Source: DATAGF01 sp963819845 (GTDB taxonomy: Bacteria > Actinomycetota > Thermoleophilia > Miltoncostaeales > Miltoncostaeaceae). Taken from it: a DNA stretch of 64,000 nt. Under the pieces are notes generated by a model. That model had not been told where the DNA came from and did not search any database. It was given only the letters and a program-made list of their open reading frames with translations. Below, piece after piece: positions 26,676 to 35,806 of this stretch. The stretch's first letter is position 1, and the number at the start of each line of letters is the position of its first letter. The stretch is from contig CAWFXQ010000008.1 in the NCBI GenBank assembly GCA_963819845.1, forward strand, positions 62,001-126,000. The letters run 5' to 3'. The position numbers and the translations under genes are program-made.

Positions 26676-26750
26676 CGGCGACGACGATAGCAGCAGCGAT
26701 CGGCCGCCCCGCGCGGCGCTCCGCGGCGCCTCACGGCCTGAGACCCGCCC

Positions 26751-26798
26751 TTGACGGGGCGCGGTTTGTGATGTTAGTAACGCAGTCCCCCATTGGGG
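26751..26798. promoter_or_regulatory. Candidate promoter/operator upstream of tetR
   Basis: TTGACG at 26751 with a weak TAGTAA hexamer 18 bases on, the palindrome GTTA-G-TAAC (26773-26781) and CCCC-ATT-GGGG (26788-26798). Clustered symmetrical elements next to a TetR start suggest an operator. It now faces a broken methyltransferase gene, so the forward promoter may be an orphan. Confidence 0.4.
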
Positions 26799-26859
26799 AG
26801 AACGTTCAGTCTCGTCGCCCCTGCGCGAACGGCCGACTACCTGCTGGCGCGCTGCACCA

Positions 26860-27271
26860 CCGCTGCCTGAAGGACGCCCGCGCGCACGTGCGCCCCGGCG
26901 GCGGGGTGCTGACGGCGCTCGGCGGCCGCATGCCCGACGCGATCCCCTTCGACCTGCACCGGGCCTGCGGCTACGAGCCGCAGCTCGCCGCCTTCGACGT
27001 GAAGGTGCAGGTGGAGCCCGCGCTGGTGCTGCCCGGCTACGCCCGCGAGGAGGAGCGCACGGGGTGGAGTTCCGCTACTACGACGCCGAGCGTCGCCCTG
27101 GTGGCCGAGGGCCGCCGCGCCGGGCTCGACGGCCAGGAGCTGCGCGACGCCGTCGCCGGCGACCTGGCGCCGCTGGCCATGACCGCGCGCGAGGCCGAGC
27201 GCCGCTCCGGGCGCGGCGAGGACGTCGCCCACTCGGTGCTCATGATCCTGGGACGCCGGCCGACGGCCTGA
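26860..27271 (+). pseudogene. C-terminal remnant of a SAM-dependent methyltransferase
   Basis: About 137 codons without the SAM-binding half. In two frames one reads 'RCLKDARAHVRPGGGVLTALGGRMPDAIPFDLHRACGYEP', 'DVKVQVEPALVLPGYA', then 'VEFRYYDAE' (frame shifted near 27058-27064) and back to 'VALVAEGRRAGLDGQELRDAVAGDLAPLAMTAREAER' near 27090. These match the tail of actinobacterial methyltransferase-like proteins, by recollection. No start codon or upstream domain exists, so the gene is 5'-truncated and carries two compensating indels. Confidence 0.55.
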
Positions 27272-27327
27272 CGGCCTGGCCGAACGGCGGTGGCGGCCCG
27301 CGCGCCGGCCGTGGGAGGATCGCCGCC

Positions 27328-28962
27328 GTGATCAGAGCCAGCTGGGCGGCCGCGGCCGCCGCCGCGATCGCCGCGGCGCTGCTCGCGCCGGGGGGCGCGG
27401 GCGGGGCGGTCACGTGCGACTACGCCGCGAGCGGGAAGATCCTCGAGGTGCGGCTGACCCAGTCGAACGACCTCGCCCAGCTCGAGGTCAACGGGAGCGC
27501 CATCGGGGTCCGTGACCTGTTCGGGCCGGTGGCATGCAGCGCGAGCGAGCCCGGGGCGACGGCGACGGTCGCCAACACCGATGTCATCTCGGTCTCCAGC
27601 GAGCCGGGAGCGGTGAACGTGACGGTGATCATCGAGGACTCGGGCGGGCTCGCCCCGGGCGTGACCTCGGAGGCCCCCGGCACCTCCGAGATCGAGACCT
27701 TCGTCAACTTGCGGAACGGTCCGGGCTCGCTGGTGAGCGTGCGCATCGGCGACTTCCCCGGCTTCGTGCGCTTCGGCACGGACGGCGTCAACCCGAACGC
27801 CAGCCCGACCGAGGCCGTGCCGGACCGGGACATCTTCCTCAACAACGTGCCCGAGTTCGAGGGCCGGGCGGCCTTCAGCAACCCGGCCTTCTTCAGCGCG
27901 CAGGGCGGCGCCGGAACGGGTGCCGCCCTCACGACGCCGATCCTGCTGCAGGGCAGCGGCGCCGCCGACGAGCTGACCGGCGGCGAGGGGGACGATCTCC
28001 TCCAGGCCTTCGGCGCCGGCGACACGCTCCGGGGGGGCGGCGGCAACGACACGCTCGACCCCGGACCCGGCGACGACACGCTCGTCGGGGGGGCCGGCGC
28101 CGACATCGCCGACTACAGCGTCCCCAACTACGGGGCCGGCGTGACGCTCGATCTGGCCCTCGGCGGCGTACAGCCGAGCGGGGCGAGCGGAGCCGAGCTG
28201 CTCTCGGGTATCGAGAACCTGCGCGGCACCAGCTTCGCCGACGTGCTGCGGGGAGACGGTGGCGTCAACGCCATCGAGTCGCTGTTCGGCGCCGACGTCG
28301 TCGAGGGGCGCGGGGGCGCGGACGACCTGCGCGCGGGCGCGGGCGCCGACCGGGTCGAGGCGCGCGATGGCCGCGCCGACGCCGTCGACTGCGGCGCTGA
28401 CGCCGACATCGCCATCGCCGACGCGACCGGCGTCGACAAGCTGGCCGGCTGCGAGCGCGTCGAGCGCCCTGCCGGCCCGGCCGGAGGCGCGGGCCCCGGC
28501 GCGGGCGCCCCCGGCGCCGGACCCGGGGCGGCGGGCGCCGGTCGCGGCCCGGCGATCCGTGGCCTGCGCGTCGCCCCGCCGGCGTTCGCGGCCCTCGCCT
28601 CCGGGCCGAGCGCCCGCGCGGCGACCTTCGCCACGCGGCTGTTCGGGCCCCTGGTCACCTTCCGCATCGACCGCCCCGCGTCCGTCACCTACCGCGTCGC
28701 CCGCCGGCTCGCCGGGCGCCGGGCGCGCGGCCGCTGCGTCGCGCCCGCGCGGGCCGCCTCGGGCGCCCGCGCCTGCCTTCGCCTCGCGCCCGTGCCCGGG
28801 CGCTTCCTGCGGGCGGCGAACGCCGGGTCGAACCGCCTCCGCTTCAGCGGGCGGGTCGGCGGGCGCGCGCTTCGGCCGGGCTCCTACCGGCTCCTGGCGA
28901 CCGCGCGGGCCGGCGGCGCGGCCGGGCCGACCGCGCGCGCCGCCTTCCGCATCACCGCCTGA
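27328..28962 (+). CDS. Secreted RTX-like calcium-binding repeat protein
   Basis: 544 residues, GTG start with GTGGGAGG upstream. Signal peptide to about residue 30 ('AAALLAPGGAGGAV'), then a ~185-residue beta-rich domain of unknown type, followed by RTX nonapeptide repeats ('GGEGDDLLQAFGAGDTLRGGGGNDTLDPGPGDDTLVGGAGAD', residues ~218-258 and again ~320-355), a Gly/Ala/Pro-rich linker and an Arg/Ala-rich C-terminal beta domain. Repeats of GGxGxD type bind calcium outside the cell. Function beyond a surface or secreted role is unknown. Ends 3 bases from the convergent thiolase gene. Confidence 0.8.
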   Translation: MIRASWAAAAAAAIAAALLAPGGAGGAVTCDYAASGKILEVRLTQSNDLAQLEVNGSAIGVRDLFGPVACSASEPGATATVANTDVISVSSEPGAVNVTVIIEDSGGLAPGVTSEAPGTSEIETFVNLRNGPGSLVSVRIGDFPGFVRFGTDGVNPNASPTEAVPDRDIFLNNVPEFEGRAAFSNPAFFSAQGGAGTGAALTTPILLQGSGAADELTGGEGDDLLQAFGAGDTLRGGGGNDTLDPGPGDDTLVGGAGADIADYSVPNYGAGVTLDLALGGVQPSGASGAELLSGIENLRGTSFADVLRGDGGVNAIESLFGADVVEGRGGADDLRAGAGADRVEARDGRADAVDCGADADIAIADATGVDKLAGCERVERPAGPAGGAGPGAGAPGAGPGAAGAGRGPAIRGLRVAPPAFAALASGPSARAATFATRLFGPLVTFRIDRPASVTYRVARRLAGRRARGRCVAPARAASGARACLRLAPVPGRFLRAANAGSNRLRFSGRVGGRALRPGSYRLLATARAGGAAGPTARAAFRITA

Positions 28963-28965
28963 GGG

Positions 28966-30120
28966 CTACGTGGTGAAGATGTGGACGCAGTGGGCGACGT
29001 TGTCGCCGTCGTGCCAGCCGCCGCCGTTCTGGGCCAGCGCCACCCGGGCGCCGGGCACCTGGCGGCCGCCGGCCTCGCCGCGCAGCTGGAGGTTGAGCTC
29101 CACGATCTGGGCCAGCCCGGTGGCGCCGATCGGGTGCCCGCGGGCGAGCAGGCCGCCGCTGGTGTTGGCCGGGATGCGGCCTCCCAGGTGGACGTCGCGG
29201 TCGCGGATCAGCCGGGCACCCTCGCCGAAGTCGGTCAGCCCGATCTGCTCGTAGAGCTGGATCTCGGCGGGCGCGGCGGCGTCGTGGATCTCCACCACGT
29301 CGAGGTCGCCCGGGCCGAGGCCGGCGCGGGAGTAGGCCTCCTCCGCCGCGAGGAAGGCGCCCTTCTTGGGCGCGTGGTCGATCCCGAGCCCGGAGCGGAC
29401 GGCCGACGCGGCGACCTTCACGCGGGAGCCGTTGCCCGGGGCGGCGGTGACGATGGCCGCGGCGGCGCCGTCGGAGATCGGCGAGCACATCATAAGCGTG
29501 AGCGGCGTCACGATCAGGCGGCCGTTCAGCACCTCCTCGACCGTGAGGGTGCCGCCGTACTGCGACAGCGGGTTGAGGGCGCCGTTGGCCTGGTTCTTGA
29601 CCACCACCGCCGCGCAGTCCTCGATGGTCGCGATGCTCTCGTCCAGGTAGAGCTGGGCCGCCTCGGCGTAGGAGTCCATCAGCGGCGACCGCGCCTCGGT
29701 CGCCGGCGGGTAGAGGTCGACGTCGGTCGCGCGGCCGATGGCCTCGAAGGTCACGATCTTGTCGGGGTGGGTCAGCTTCTCGGCCCCCACCGCCAGCGCC
29801 GTGTCGCACTCGCCCGAGGCCACGGCCAGCCAGGCGAGGTGGAAGGCGCTCGCGGCCGAGGCGCAGGCGTTCTCGACGTTGACGACCGGCACCGCCTCGA
29901 ACCCCATCGGCCGCAGGAAGATCTGGCCCTTGACCATCTCCTGGCGGGTGATGGCCCCGGCCGCGGCGTTGGCGAAGTACACGGCCTGGACGTCGCCGAC
30001 ACCCAGGCCGGCGTCGTCCAGCGCGCCGTTCACGGCCTCCGCCGTGAGGTCTTTGAGGCTGCGGTCCGGCTGCTTGGTGAACCGCGTCATGCCGATCCCT
30101 GAGACGAACACGTCCCTCAT
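28966..30120 (-). CDS. Thiolase family protein (lipid-transfer/SCP-x-type acetyl-CoA acyltransferase)
   Basis: 384 residues. Active-site Cys in 'NVENACASAASAFHLA' (~Cys85), His in 'GGLLARGHPIGATGLAQI' and a C-terminal Cys in 'VAHCVHIFTT'. The sequence follows the thiolase subgroup that usually pairs with a DUF35 zinc-ribbon protein for side-chain degradation of steroids or for polyketide-like condensation; no such partner gene is next to it here. ATG after GGGGGATCG. Its start overlaps the stop of a decayed upstream frame. Confidence 0.88.
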   Translation of the reverse strand: MRDVFVSGIGMTRFTKQPDRSLKDLTAEAVNGALDDAGLGVGDVQAVYFANAAAGAITRQEMVKGQIFLRPMGFEAVPVVNVENACASAASAFHLAWLAVASGECDTALAVGAEKLTHPDKIVTFEAIGRATDVDLYPPATEARSPLMDSYAEAAQLYLDESIATIEDCAAVVVKNQANGALNPLSQYGGTLTVEEVLNGRLIVTPLTLMMCSPISDGAAAAIVTAAPGNGSRVKVAASAVRSGLGIDHAPKKGAFLAAEEAYSRAGLGPGDLDVVEIHDAAAPAEIQLYEQIGLTDFGEGARLIRDRDVHLGGRIPANTSGGLLARGHPIGATGLAQIVELNLQLRGEAGGRQVPGARVALAQNGGGWHDGDNVAHCVHIFTT

Positions 30121-30285
30121 CGATCCCCCCGACGCCGTCCCTCGAGGTACGTCCAGCAGCACCTGAATCCCGGGCGCTTCCCGAAGATGGCGTCCAGCGC
30201 GTCGCGGATCAAGCGGACGTTGCCGGAGTTTGACGTACAGCCGGCCGCCGGGCCGGACGGCGTGACCCCTCGGCCGCCCGCCGGC
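30117..30285 (-). pseudogene. Methyltransferase-like 3' fragment before thiolase
   Basis: Reading towards the thiolase, 'AVRPGGRLYV' then, after a GTCAAAC-for-GTCAAC extra base at 30228-30234, 'NSGNVRLIRDALDAIFG', 'KRPGFRCCWTYLEGRRRGDR' and a TGA overlapping the thiolase ATG by 4 bases. The first motif resembles the strand-4 loop of a SAM methyltransferase. Only ~50 codons are convincing; the 5' part fades out towards the IS110 remnant, so it was probably cut off by rearrangement. Identity is tentative. Confidence 0.35.
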
Positions 30286-30454
30286 GAGCGGCGAGCGCCT
30301 CAGGCTCTCTATGAAGGAGTGTCGTCGGTCAAGGCGGGCTGAATGATCCGGCATTGACCTCCTGAAATCGAGGGATCTGAGCGACGCTCAACTCTCTATC
30401 GCCTTCTCGGCGGAAGGACCAGGTGGAATGGGAGCGTCGCTCCGGTGGCGCATC

Positions 30455-31526
30455 TCAGAGAGGGCCGTCTAGGCGGCCAGAGGCCGGCGCGGCGCCTGCC
30501 GGAGCAAAGGGCTGGTTGCGGGTGAGCATGTGCCAGATCGCCTCGGCCAGGCGGCGGGCGATGTCGACCAGGGCCACCTTGGCCCGCGCTGGCGGCCGAG
30601 GCGCGGCTTGGTGCGCTGGTAGCGGTCGCGGTAGAGCGGGTGCCGGCAGGCGTGGGTGGCGGCCTCGATGAGCGCCCAGCGCAGGTACTTGGGGCCGGCG
30701 TGGGTGAGCGGGCCGCGCCGGTCGGTGTCGCCCGACTGGTAGACGCGCGGGCACAGGCCGGTGTAGCCGACCAGCTTGGCCGGCGATGGCGAAGCGGTCG
30801 ATGTCGCCGATCTCGGCGGCGATCGTGTAGCCCAGCACCCAGGCGATCCCGGGCGCGCTCATCAGCAGCGGGACGTAGCGGTGGTCGGCCCGAGCGCTCG
30901 CAGCTCGCCCTCGATCGCCGCGATCTGGCGGTCGAGGTCGTCGATCATCCGCAAGCGCGGCCACCACGCCGCCGCGCCAGGGCTCGGGGAAGTCGAGCCG
31001 GCTCGAGCAGCTCGCGGCCGCGCGCCGCCGAACAGGTCGCTCACCGGGCAGGCGTGGCCGAAGGCCAGCAGCTGGGCGTGGATGCGGTGCTTGAGCGAGG
31101 AGCGCTTGCGCACCAGGAACAGCCGCCAGCGGGCCCGCTCGCGCTCGGCGCGCTGCTCGAAGCCGGGCAGCCAGATCGCCGGGACCAGCTCGCGCCGGGA
31201 GAGCTCGGCCAAGCACCCAGGCGTCGATGCGGTCGGTCTTGCAGGCCAGCGGCGCCAGGCCCTTGACCTTCTGGGCGTCGGCGACCTCGACCTGCCAGCC
31301 GGCACCGCTCGAGCGTGTCGTGGACGAAGCGGGCGCCGTTCATCGACTCGATCGCGGCGCTCACCGGCAGCGGCCGCGAAGGCGCGCGCCGACCCGGCGG
31401 GCCAGGCCCGGCCAGCCCGTCGGCGTCGGGCGGGGCGGCGCCGACCTCGAGGCGCTCGCCCCGCTCATCGAGCAGGCAGTAGTCCAGCCGCCTGCGGCTG
31501 AGATCCAATCCGGCATGCAACATCAT
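30455..31526 (-). mobile_element. IS110-family insertion sequence, transposase with multiple frameshifts
   Basis: Start 'MMLHAGLDLSRRRLDYCLLDERGERLEV' is the DEDD RuvC-like N-domain; later pieces are 'AIESMNGARFVHDTLERC', 'AELSRRELVPAIWLPGF', 'RMIDDLDRQIAAIEGELRALG', 'LLMSAPGIAWVLGYTIAAEIGDIDRF' (the transposase_20 HhH) and 'ALVDIARRLAEAIWHMLTRNQPF' at the end. The segments lie in three frames, broken at about seven points, nearly all by one extra base (for example near 31305, 31209, 31000). No terminal inverted repeats, as usual for IS110. Either a decayed copy or an assembly/consensus problem in a repeat. Confidence 0.85.
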
Positions 31527-31563
31527 GTGAGTCGGCCTCCTCCTGCTCGCTCCTTCATGACAT

Positions 31564-32187
31564 TCAGTGCGGGGCCGGACCCCCGGCCCGCGCGGCGAGC
31601 CGGCAGAGGTCGCTGCAGTAGGAGCGGCGGCGCCGGGGCCACGACGAGGTCCCCGGGTCGAAGGAGCGCCGGCACCACGCGCAGCGCGACAGGGATGACG
31701 CCGGCGACGTCCGGTCGGCCGCCGGCCCCCGCGCGGGCGACGGCGCGGAGCGGCCCCGCCGGGCCGCGACCTCGGTGAGCGTCTCGCGCTCGAGGTCGAG
31801 CACGTAGCCCCGCACGGCGTCGCGGTGGGCGAGATCGGCCGCCTCGCGGAGCTGGCGCACGGTCGCGCGCACGGTCGCCTCGGGCGACTGCCGGGGGAGC
31901 CGCGCGGCGAGGCCCATGCAGTGCGTGTGGTGGACCACCACGATCTCCCGGGTCCCGAGGCGCTCCTGGGACATCGCGAGGCCCTGGAGCACGTCATTGG
32001 TGACGACGCCGCCGGCGTTGCGCAGCACGTGAGCGTCGCCACGGCCGAGGCCCAGCAGCCGGGCGGGGTCGATCCGCGCGTCCATGCAGGTCAGCACCGC
32101 GAGCCGCATCCTCGGACGCGCGTCGGCCCCCGGGCGCTGCGCGCGCGGCTCCGTCGTCCCCGCGAGCATCCTCCCGACGGACTCCAT
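31564..32187 (-). CDS. Beta-carbonic anhydrase-like protein with C-terminal zinc knuckle
   Basis: 207 residues. Zinc ligands of beta-carbonic anhydrase: Cys in 'AVLTCMDARIDPARLLGL' (C-x-D-x-R dyad) and His/Cys in 'VVVHHTHCMGLA'; 'HVLRNAGGVVTNDVLQGLAMSQ' is also typical. The core ends near residue 145. A ~60-residue tail carries 'CAWCRRSF' and 'YCSDLCRLAA' (CxxC...CxxxC), which should bind a second zinc. Catalyses CO2 hydration, unless the tail changes the role. ATG at 32187. Monocistronic, right next to the IS110 remnant. Confidence 0.85.
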   Translation of the reverse strand: MESVGRMLAGTTEPRAQRPGADARPRMRLAVLTCMDARIDPARLLGLGRGDAHVLRNAGGVVTNDVLQGLAMSQERLGTREIVVVHHTHCMGLAARLPRQSPEATVRATVRQLREAADLAHRDAVRGYVLDLERETLTEVAARRGRSAPSPARGPAADRTSPASSLSRCAWCRRSFDPGTSSWPRRRRSYCSDLCRLAARAGGPAPH

Positions 32188-32301
32188 GCCCCGATGGTGG
32201 GCCGGGGGCGCGGCGCCCGTCAATCGCCGTCCCGCAGAGCGAGCCCCGCGGGCCCGCGCGGCCTTGGCGCGGTCCCCGGCGGGGTAGATTCCCGGCGACC
32301 C

Positions 32302-32769
32302 ATGCGCCTCGAGCCCCTCTATCGCGCCGCGTTCCGCTACCCGGACGGCGGCCGCGGCACCACCCTCGAGGGCGACGCCGGCAGCGAGGGCCACTACTTC
32401 TTCGTGGCCGACGGCGCGGTGGACGGGCGGGTGCGGGGCCGCCTGCAGGGGGCCAACCACCCCCGCTCCCGGGTCGACCGCACCGCGCTGCCCAGCATCC
32501 AGGGCGCCATCGACACCGACGACGGCGCCACGATCATCTTCGACTGGCGCGGGTTCGCCCGGCCCTATCCGGCCGAGCGCCGCCAGATCCTGGTGGCGGC
32601 CACCCACGTCTGCGGCGACGAGCGCTACGCCTGGCTCAACGACGTCGTCTGCGTGGGCGCCGGCGAGATCCGGCCGCGCGACGAGACCGGGGGGCCGCGC
32701 GCGGTGGTGGGCGGCGCCATCGACTTCGTGATCGAGTTCGCCGAGGTGGTCTGGGAGCCCATCCCCTGA
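32302..32769 (+). CDS. DUF3237 family protein
   Basis: 155 residues, ATG. A beta-barrel of the DUF3237 family: 'RVDRTALPSIQGAIDTDDGATIIFDWRGF' in the middle and 'LNDVVCVGAGEI' towards the end, closing with 'VIEFAEVVWEPIP'. Often found with aromatic-compound catabolism genes, role unproven. Followed 20 bases later by a YciI-like gene with a GGAGACGGAGG ribosome site, probably co-transcribed. Confidence 0.8.
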   Translation: MRLEPLYRAAFRYPDGGRGTTLEGDAGSEGHYFFVADGAVDGRVRGRLQGANHPRSRVDRTALPSIQGAIDTDDGATIIFDWRGFARPYPAERRQILVAATHVCGDERYAWLNDVVCVGAGEIRPRDETGGPRAVVGGAIDFVIEFAEVVWEPIP

Positions 32770-32788
32770 CGAGGAGACGGAGGTCCGC

Positions 32789-33082
32789 GTGTTCGTGCTG
32801 CTCGCCCGCTACACCGCGCCCGCCGAGGAGGTCGACCGGCACCTGGAGGGCCACAAGGCGTGGATCACCCGCCACCAGGAGGCCGGCCGCGTCCTCATGA
32901 CCGCGCGCCAGGTGCCGCTGACCGGCGGCCTGATCCTGGCCCACGGCGCGAGCGCCGACGAGATGTGGGAGATGATCGCCGAGGACCCGTTCCACACCTC
33001 GGGAGTCGCGGTGTACGAGGTCCTGGAGTTCCAGCCCGCCCGCGTCACCGAGGGCATGGAGGAGCTGCTCCGCCCGACCTGA
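32789..33082 (+). CDS. YciI-like (dimeric alpha-beta barrel) protein
   Basis: 97 residues, GTG start. Ferredoxin-like fold: 'MFVLLARYTAPAEEVDRHLEGHKAWITRHQEAGRVLMTAR' with the conserved His (His20) after the first strand and 'GGLILAHGASADEMWEMIAEDPFHTSGVAVYEVLEF'. The active-site His/Asp arrangement of YciI is present; possible dehydrohalogenase- or lactonase-type enzyme. Likely in an operon with the DUF3237 gene. Confidence 0.85.
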   Translation: MFVLLARYTAPAEEVDRHLEGHKAWITRHQEAGRVLMTARQVPLTGGLILAHGASADEMWEMIAEDPFHTSGVAVYEVLEFQPARVTEGMEELLRPT

Positions 33083-33196
33083 GGGGCCGCCGCCGCGCGC
33101 GGCCGGATGTCCGGATCCGTGGGCGATGCGTCATTGCCCCGCGCGCCCGCGGCGTCGATGCTCGGCGCTCAGCCGACCGGCACCGGAGGATCACGC

Positions 33197-34007
33197 ATGG
33201 GCAGCGAGGCGAGCGCGAAGAGACCGATCGTCCTGATCCACGGCTTCTGGGTGACCCCCAGGAGCTGGGAGGACTGGATCGCGCACTACGAGGCCCGGGG
33301 CCACCGGGTCGTGGCCCCGGCCTACCCCGGCTTCGAGATCGAGGTCGAGGCGCTCAACGCCGACCATTCCGCCATCGAGGCCCTGACGATCCCGGCGATC
33401 GTCGAGCACCTGGAGGCGGTCGTCGGCGGCCTGGACCCGCGCGCCGATCCTGATGGGCCACTCGGCGGGCGGCGTCTTCACGCAGATCCTGCTCGACCAC
33501 GGCCTCGGGGCCGTCGGCGTCGCGATCAACTCCGCCCCCACCGAGGGCGTCGCCGTGGTGCCGCTCTCCCAGATCAAGGCGAGCTTCCCGGTGCTCAAGA
33601 ACCCGGCCAACCGCCACCGGGCGGTCGGGCTCAACTTCGAGCAGTGGCACTACGCCTTCACGAACACGTTCAGCGAGGAGCGCGGCCGGGAGCTGTACGA
33701 GCGCTACCACGTCCCGGCGTCGGGCAACATCTTCTGGGAGAGCGCCTTCGCGACCCTGAAGCCCGGCCACCAGGGCTCGTGGGTCGACTACGCCAACGAC
33801 GACCGCGCCCCGCTGTTGTTCATCTCGGGCAGCGACGACCACCTGATGCCGCCGTCGGTGCAGCGGTCGAACGCCAAGCACTACACGTCGAGCAGCCTCA
33901 CGGAGGTCGTCGAGTTCGAGGGGCCCCACCTCCTGCCGTCGCGCGACGGCTGGGAGGAGGTCGCCGACCACGCCCTCGACTGGGCGGAGGCCGCGGCGCG
34001 GGGCTGA
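33197..34007 (+). pseudogene. Alpha/beta hydrolase, frameshifted at ~33440
   Basis: Starts 'MGSEASAKRPIVLIHGFWVTPRSWEDWIAHYEARGHRV', an alpha/beta hydrolase with oxyanion 'HGFW'. Near 33438 one extra C ('GACCCGCGCG') shifts the frame; removing it gives 'LDRAPILMGHSAGGVFTQILLDHGLG' with nucleophile Ser in GHSAGG. Downstream 'PLLFISGSDDHLMPP' (acid) and 'EFEGPHLLPSRDGWEEV' (His) complete the triad, 269 residues when corrected. The downstream MBL gene is coupled to its stop, which argues the gene is functional and the shift is a sequencing error or recent lesion. Confidence 0.8.
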
Positions 34008-34807
34008 GCGCAGTCACCGCCGCCATCCGCCTCACCCACATCGGCGGCCCGACGGTCCTGATCGAGGCCGCCGGCTGGCGGCTGCTGACCGACCCGACCT
34101 TCGACCCGCCGGGCGGGAGCTACCGCTTCGGCTGGGGCACGGGCTCGCGGAAGATGGCCGGCCCGTCCATCGCGGCCGGGGACCTGCCGCCCATCGACGC
34201 CGTCCTGCTGTCCCACGACCACCACGACGACAACCTCGATCCCGCCGGGCGCGCCCTGCTGCCGTCGGCGGGAGAGGTCATCACCACCGCCGCCGGCGCG
34301 CGGCGGCTGGGGGGCGGCGCGCGCGGACTCGAGCCGTGGGAGACGACCCGGCTCGAGGCCCCGGGGCGCGCGCCCATCGACGTCACGGCCACCCCGTGCC
34401 GCCACGGCCCGCCGCTCAGCCGTCCCGTGGCCGGCGACGTCGTCGGCTTCGCCCTGCGCTGGGACGCCCAGGAGCGCGGCGTTCTCTGGATCTCCGGCGA
34501 CACGGTCCTCTACGACGGCGTGCGCCAGGTGGCCGATCGCCTCGAGGTCAACGTCGCCCTGCTGCACCTGGGCGCCGTCCGCTTCCCCGTCACCGGGCCG
34601 CTGCGGTACACGATGACCGGACGGGACGCGGTCGAGCTGTGCCGGCTCGTGCGGCCGCGGGCCGCCGTCCCGGTCCACTACGAGGGGTGGGCGCACTTCC
34701 ACGAGGGGCGGGCCGCCGCCGAGCGGGCCTTCTCGGAGGCGCCCGAGGAGATCCGGCGGAGCGTGCGCTGGCTGCCCATCGGCGAGACGGTGGCGATCGG
34801 CCCGTAG
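34004..34807 (+). CDS. MBL-fold metal-dependent hydrolase (UlaG-like), probable CTG start
   Basis: 267 residues. Metallo-beta-lactamase signature 'AVLLSHDHHDDNLDPAGRALLP' (HxHHDD), later 'CRHGPP', 'WISGDTVLYDG' and the C-terminal His in 'VPVHYEGWAHF'. The first ATG lies inside the domain and no GTG or TTG precedes the first strand 'IRLTHIGGPTVLIEAAGW', so the start must be the CTG at 34004, overlapping the hydrolase TGA (CTGA). Substrate unknown; probably a small ester, lactone or phosphodiester. Confidence 0.85.
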   Translation: MSAVTAAIRLTHIGGPTVLIEAAGWRLLTDPTFDPPGGSYRFGWGTGSRKMAGPSIAAGDLPPIDAVLLSHDHHDDNLDPAGRALLPSAGEVITTAAGARRLGGGARGLEPWETTRLEAPGRAPIDVTATPCRHGPPLSRPVAGDVVGFALRWDAQERGVLWISGDTVLYDGVRQVADRLEVNVALLHLGAVRFPVTGPLRYTMTGRDAVELCRLVRPRAAVPVHYEGWAHFHEGRAAAERAFSEAPEEIRRSVRWLPIGETVAIGP

Positions 34808-34822
34808 TCCATACTCTGCGCC

Positions 34823-35806
34823 GTGCCCGCCCGCACGATCATGCTGCTCGCGTTCGACGGCGCCGGGTTCCTCGACATCAGCGGCCCGGCGGAGGTCTTC
34901 GCCGTCGCCGACGCGGTGGCGGGGGGCGGCGCGTACCGCGTCGCCATCGTCTCGCCCGACGGCCGCGACGCCGTCACCAGCTCGGGCTTCCGCATCGGCG
35001 TCGCGTCGGCGGCGGACGACCTCGAGGGGCCCGTCGACACGCTCCTCGTCCCCGGCACCTGGACGTGGCCGGAGGCCACCGACGACGAGGCGCTCCTCGC
35101 CGCGGTGGCGGCGGCGGCCGGGCGCAGCCGCCGGGTCGCCGGCGTGTGCGTGGGCGCCTTCCTGCTCGCCGCGGTCGGCGTGCTCGACGGCCGGCGCGCC
35201 ACGACCCACTGGCAGTTCTCCGACGAGCTCGCCGCCCGCCACCCCGCCGTGGCCGTCGAGCGGGACGCCATCTTCGTCGCCGACGACGGCGTCTACACCT
35301 CGGCCGGGGTGACGGCGGGGATCGACCTCGCCCTCGCCCTGGTGGAGGCCGACCACGGACCCGCCCTCGCCCGGCGCGTCGCCCGGCACCTGGTCGTCTT
35401 CATGCAGCGGCCCGGCGGGCAGACCCAGTTCAGCGTCCGCCTCTCGGCCGCCCCCGTCGAGCGCCCGACGCTCCGCGCCCTCCTCGACTCCATCGCGGGC
35501 GACCCCGCCGCCGACCACCGCCTGGCCGCCATGAGCCGCCGCGCGGGCTTCAGCGAACGCCACCTGGCGCGGCTCTTCGCGAGCGAGCTCGGGACGACCC
35601 CCGCCCGCTACGTCGAGCAGGTGCGCCTGGAGGCGGCGCGGGCGCTGCTGGAGGCCTCCGACGCCCCGTTGCCGGCGATCGCCCGGGAGTCGGGGCTCGG
35701 CTCGGCCGAGACCCTGCGGCGGACCTTCCTCCGCGAGCTCGGCGTCACCCCCCACGCCTACCGCCGGCGGTTCGTCACGACGGGCGTCCGGGCCCTCGCC
35801 TCCTGA
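34823..35806 (+). CDS. GlxA-type regulator: DJ-1/PfpI domain plus AraC helix-turn-helix
   Basis: 327 residues, GTG start. N-terminal ~185 residues are a DJ-1/PfpI (class I glutamine amidotransferase-like) fold with 'LLAFDGAGFLDISGPAEVFAVAD' and the nucleophile-elbow Cys in 'VAGVCVGAFLLA'. The C-terminal ~100 residues are an AraC double HTH ('LAAMSRRAGFSERHLARLFASELGTTPARYVEQVRLEAARALLE' ... 'FLRELGVTPHAYRRRF'). These proteins activate catabolic or stress genes on sensing a small molecule. Lies directly downstream of the hydrolase-MBL pair and could regulate it. Confidence 0.9.
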   Translation: MPARTIMLLAFDGAGFLDISGPAEVFAVADAVAGGGAYRVAIVSPDGRDAVTSSGFRIGVASAADDLEGPVDTLLVPGTWTWPEATDDEALLAAVAAAAGRSRRVAGVCVGAFLLAAVGVLDGRRATTHWQFSDELAARHPAVAVERDAIFVADDGVYTSAGVTAGIDLALALVEADHGPALARRVARHLVVFMQRPGGQTQFSVRLSAAPVERPTLRALLDSIAGDPAADHRLAAMSRRAGFSERHLARLFASELGTTPARYVEQVRLEAARALLEASDAPLPAIARESGLGSAETLRRTFLRELGVTPHAYRRRFVTTGVRALAS

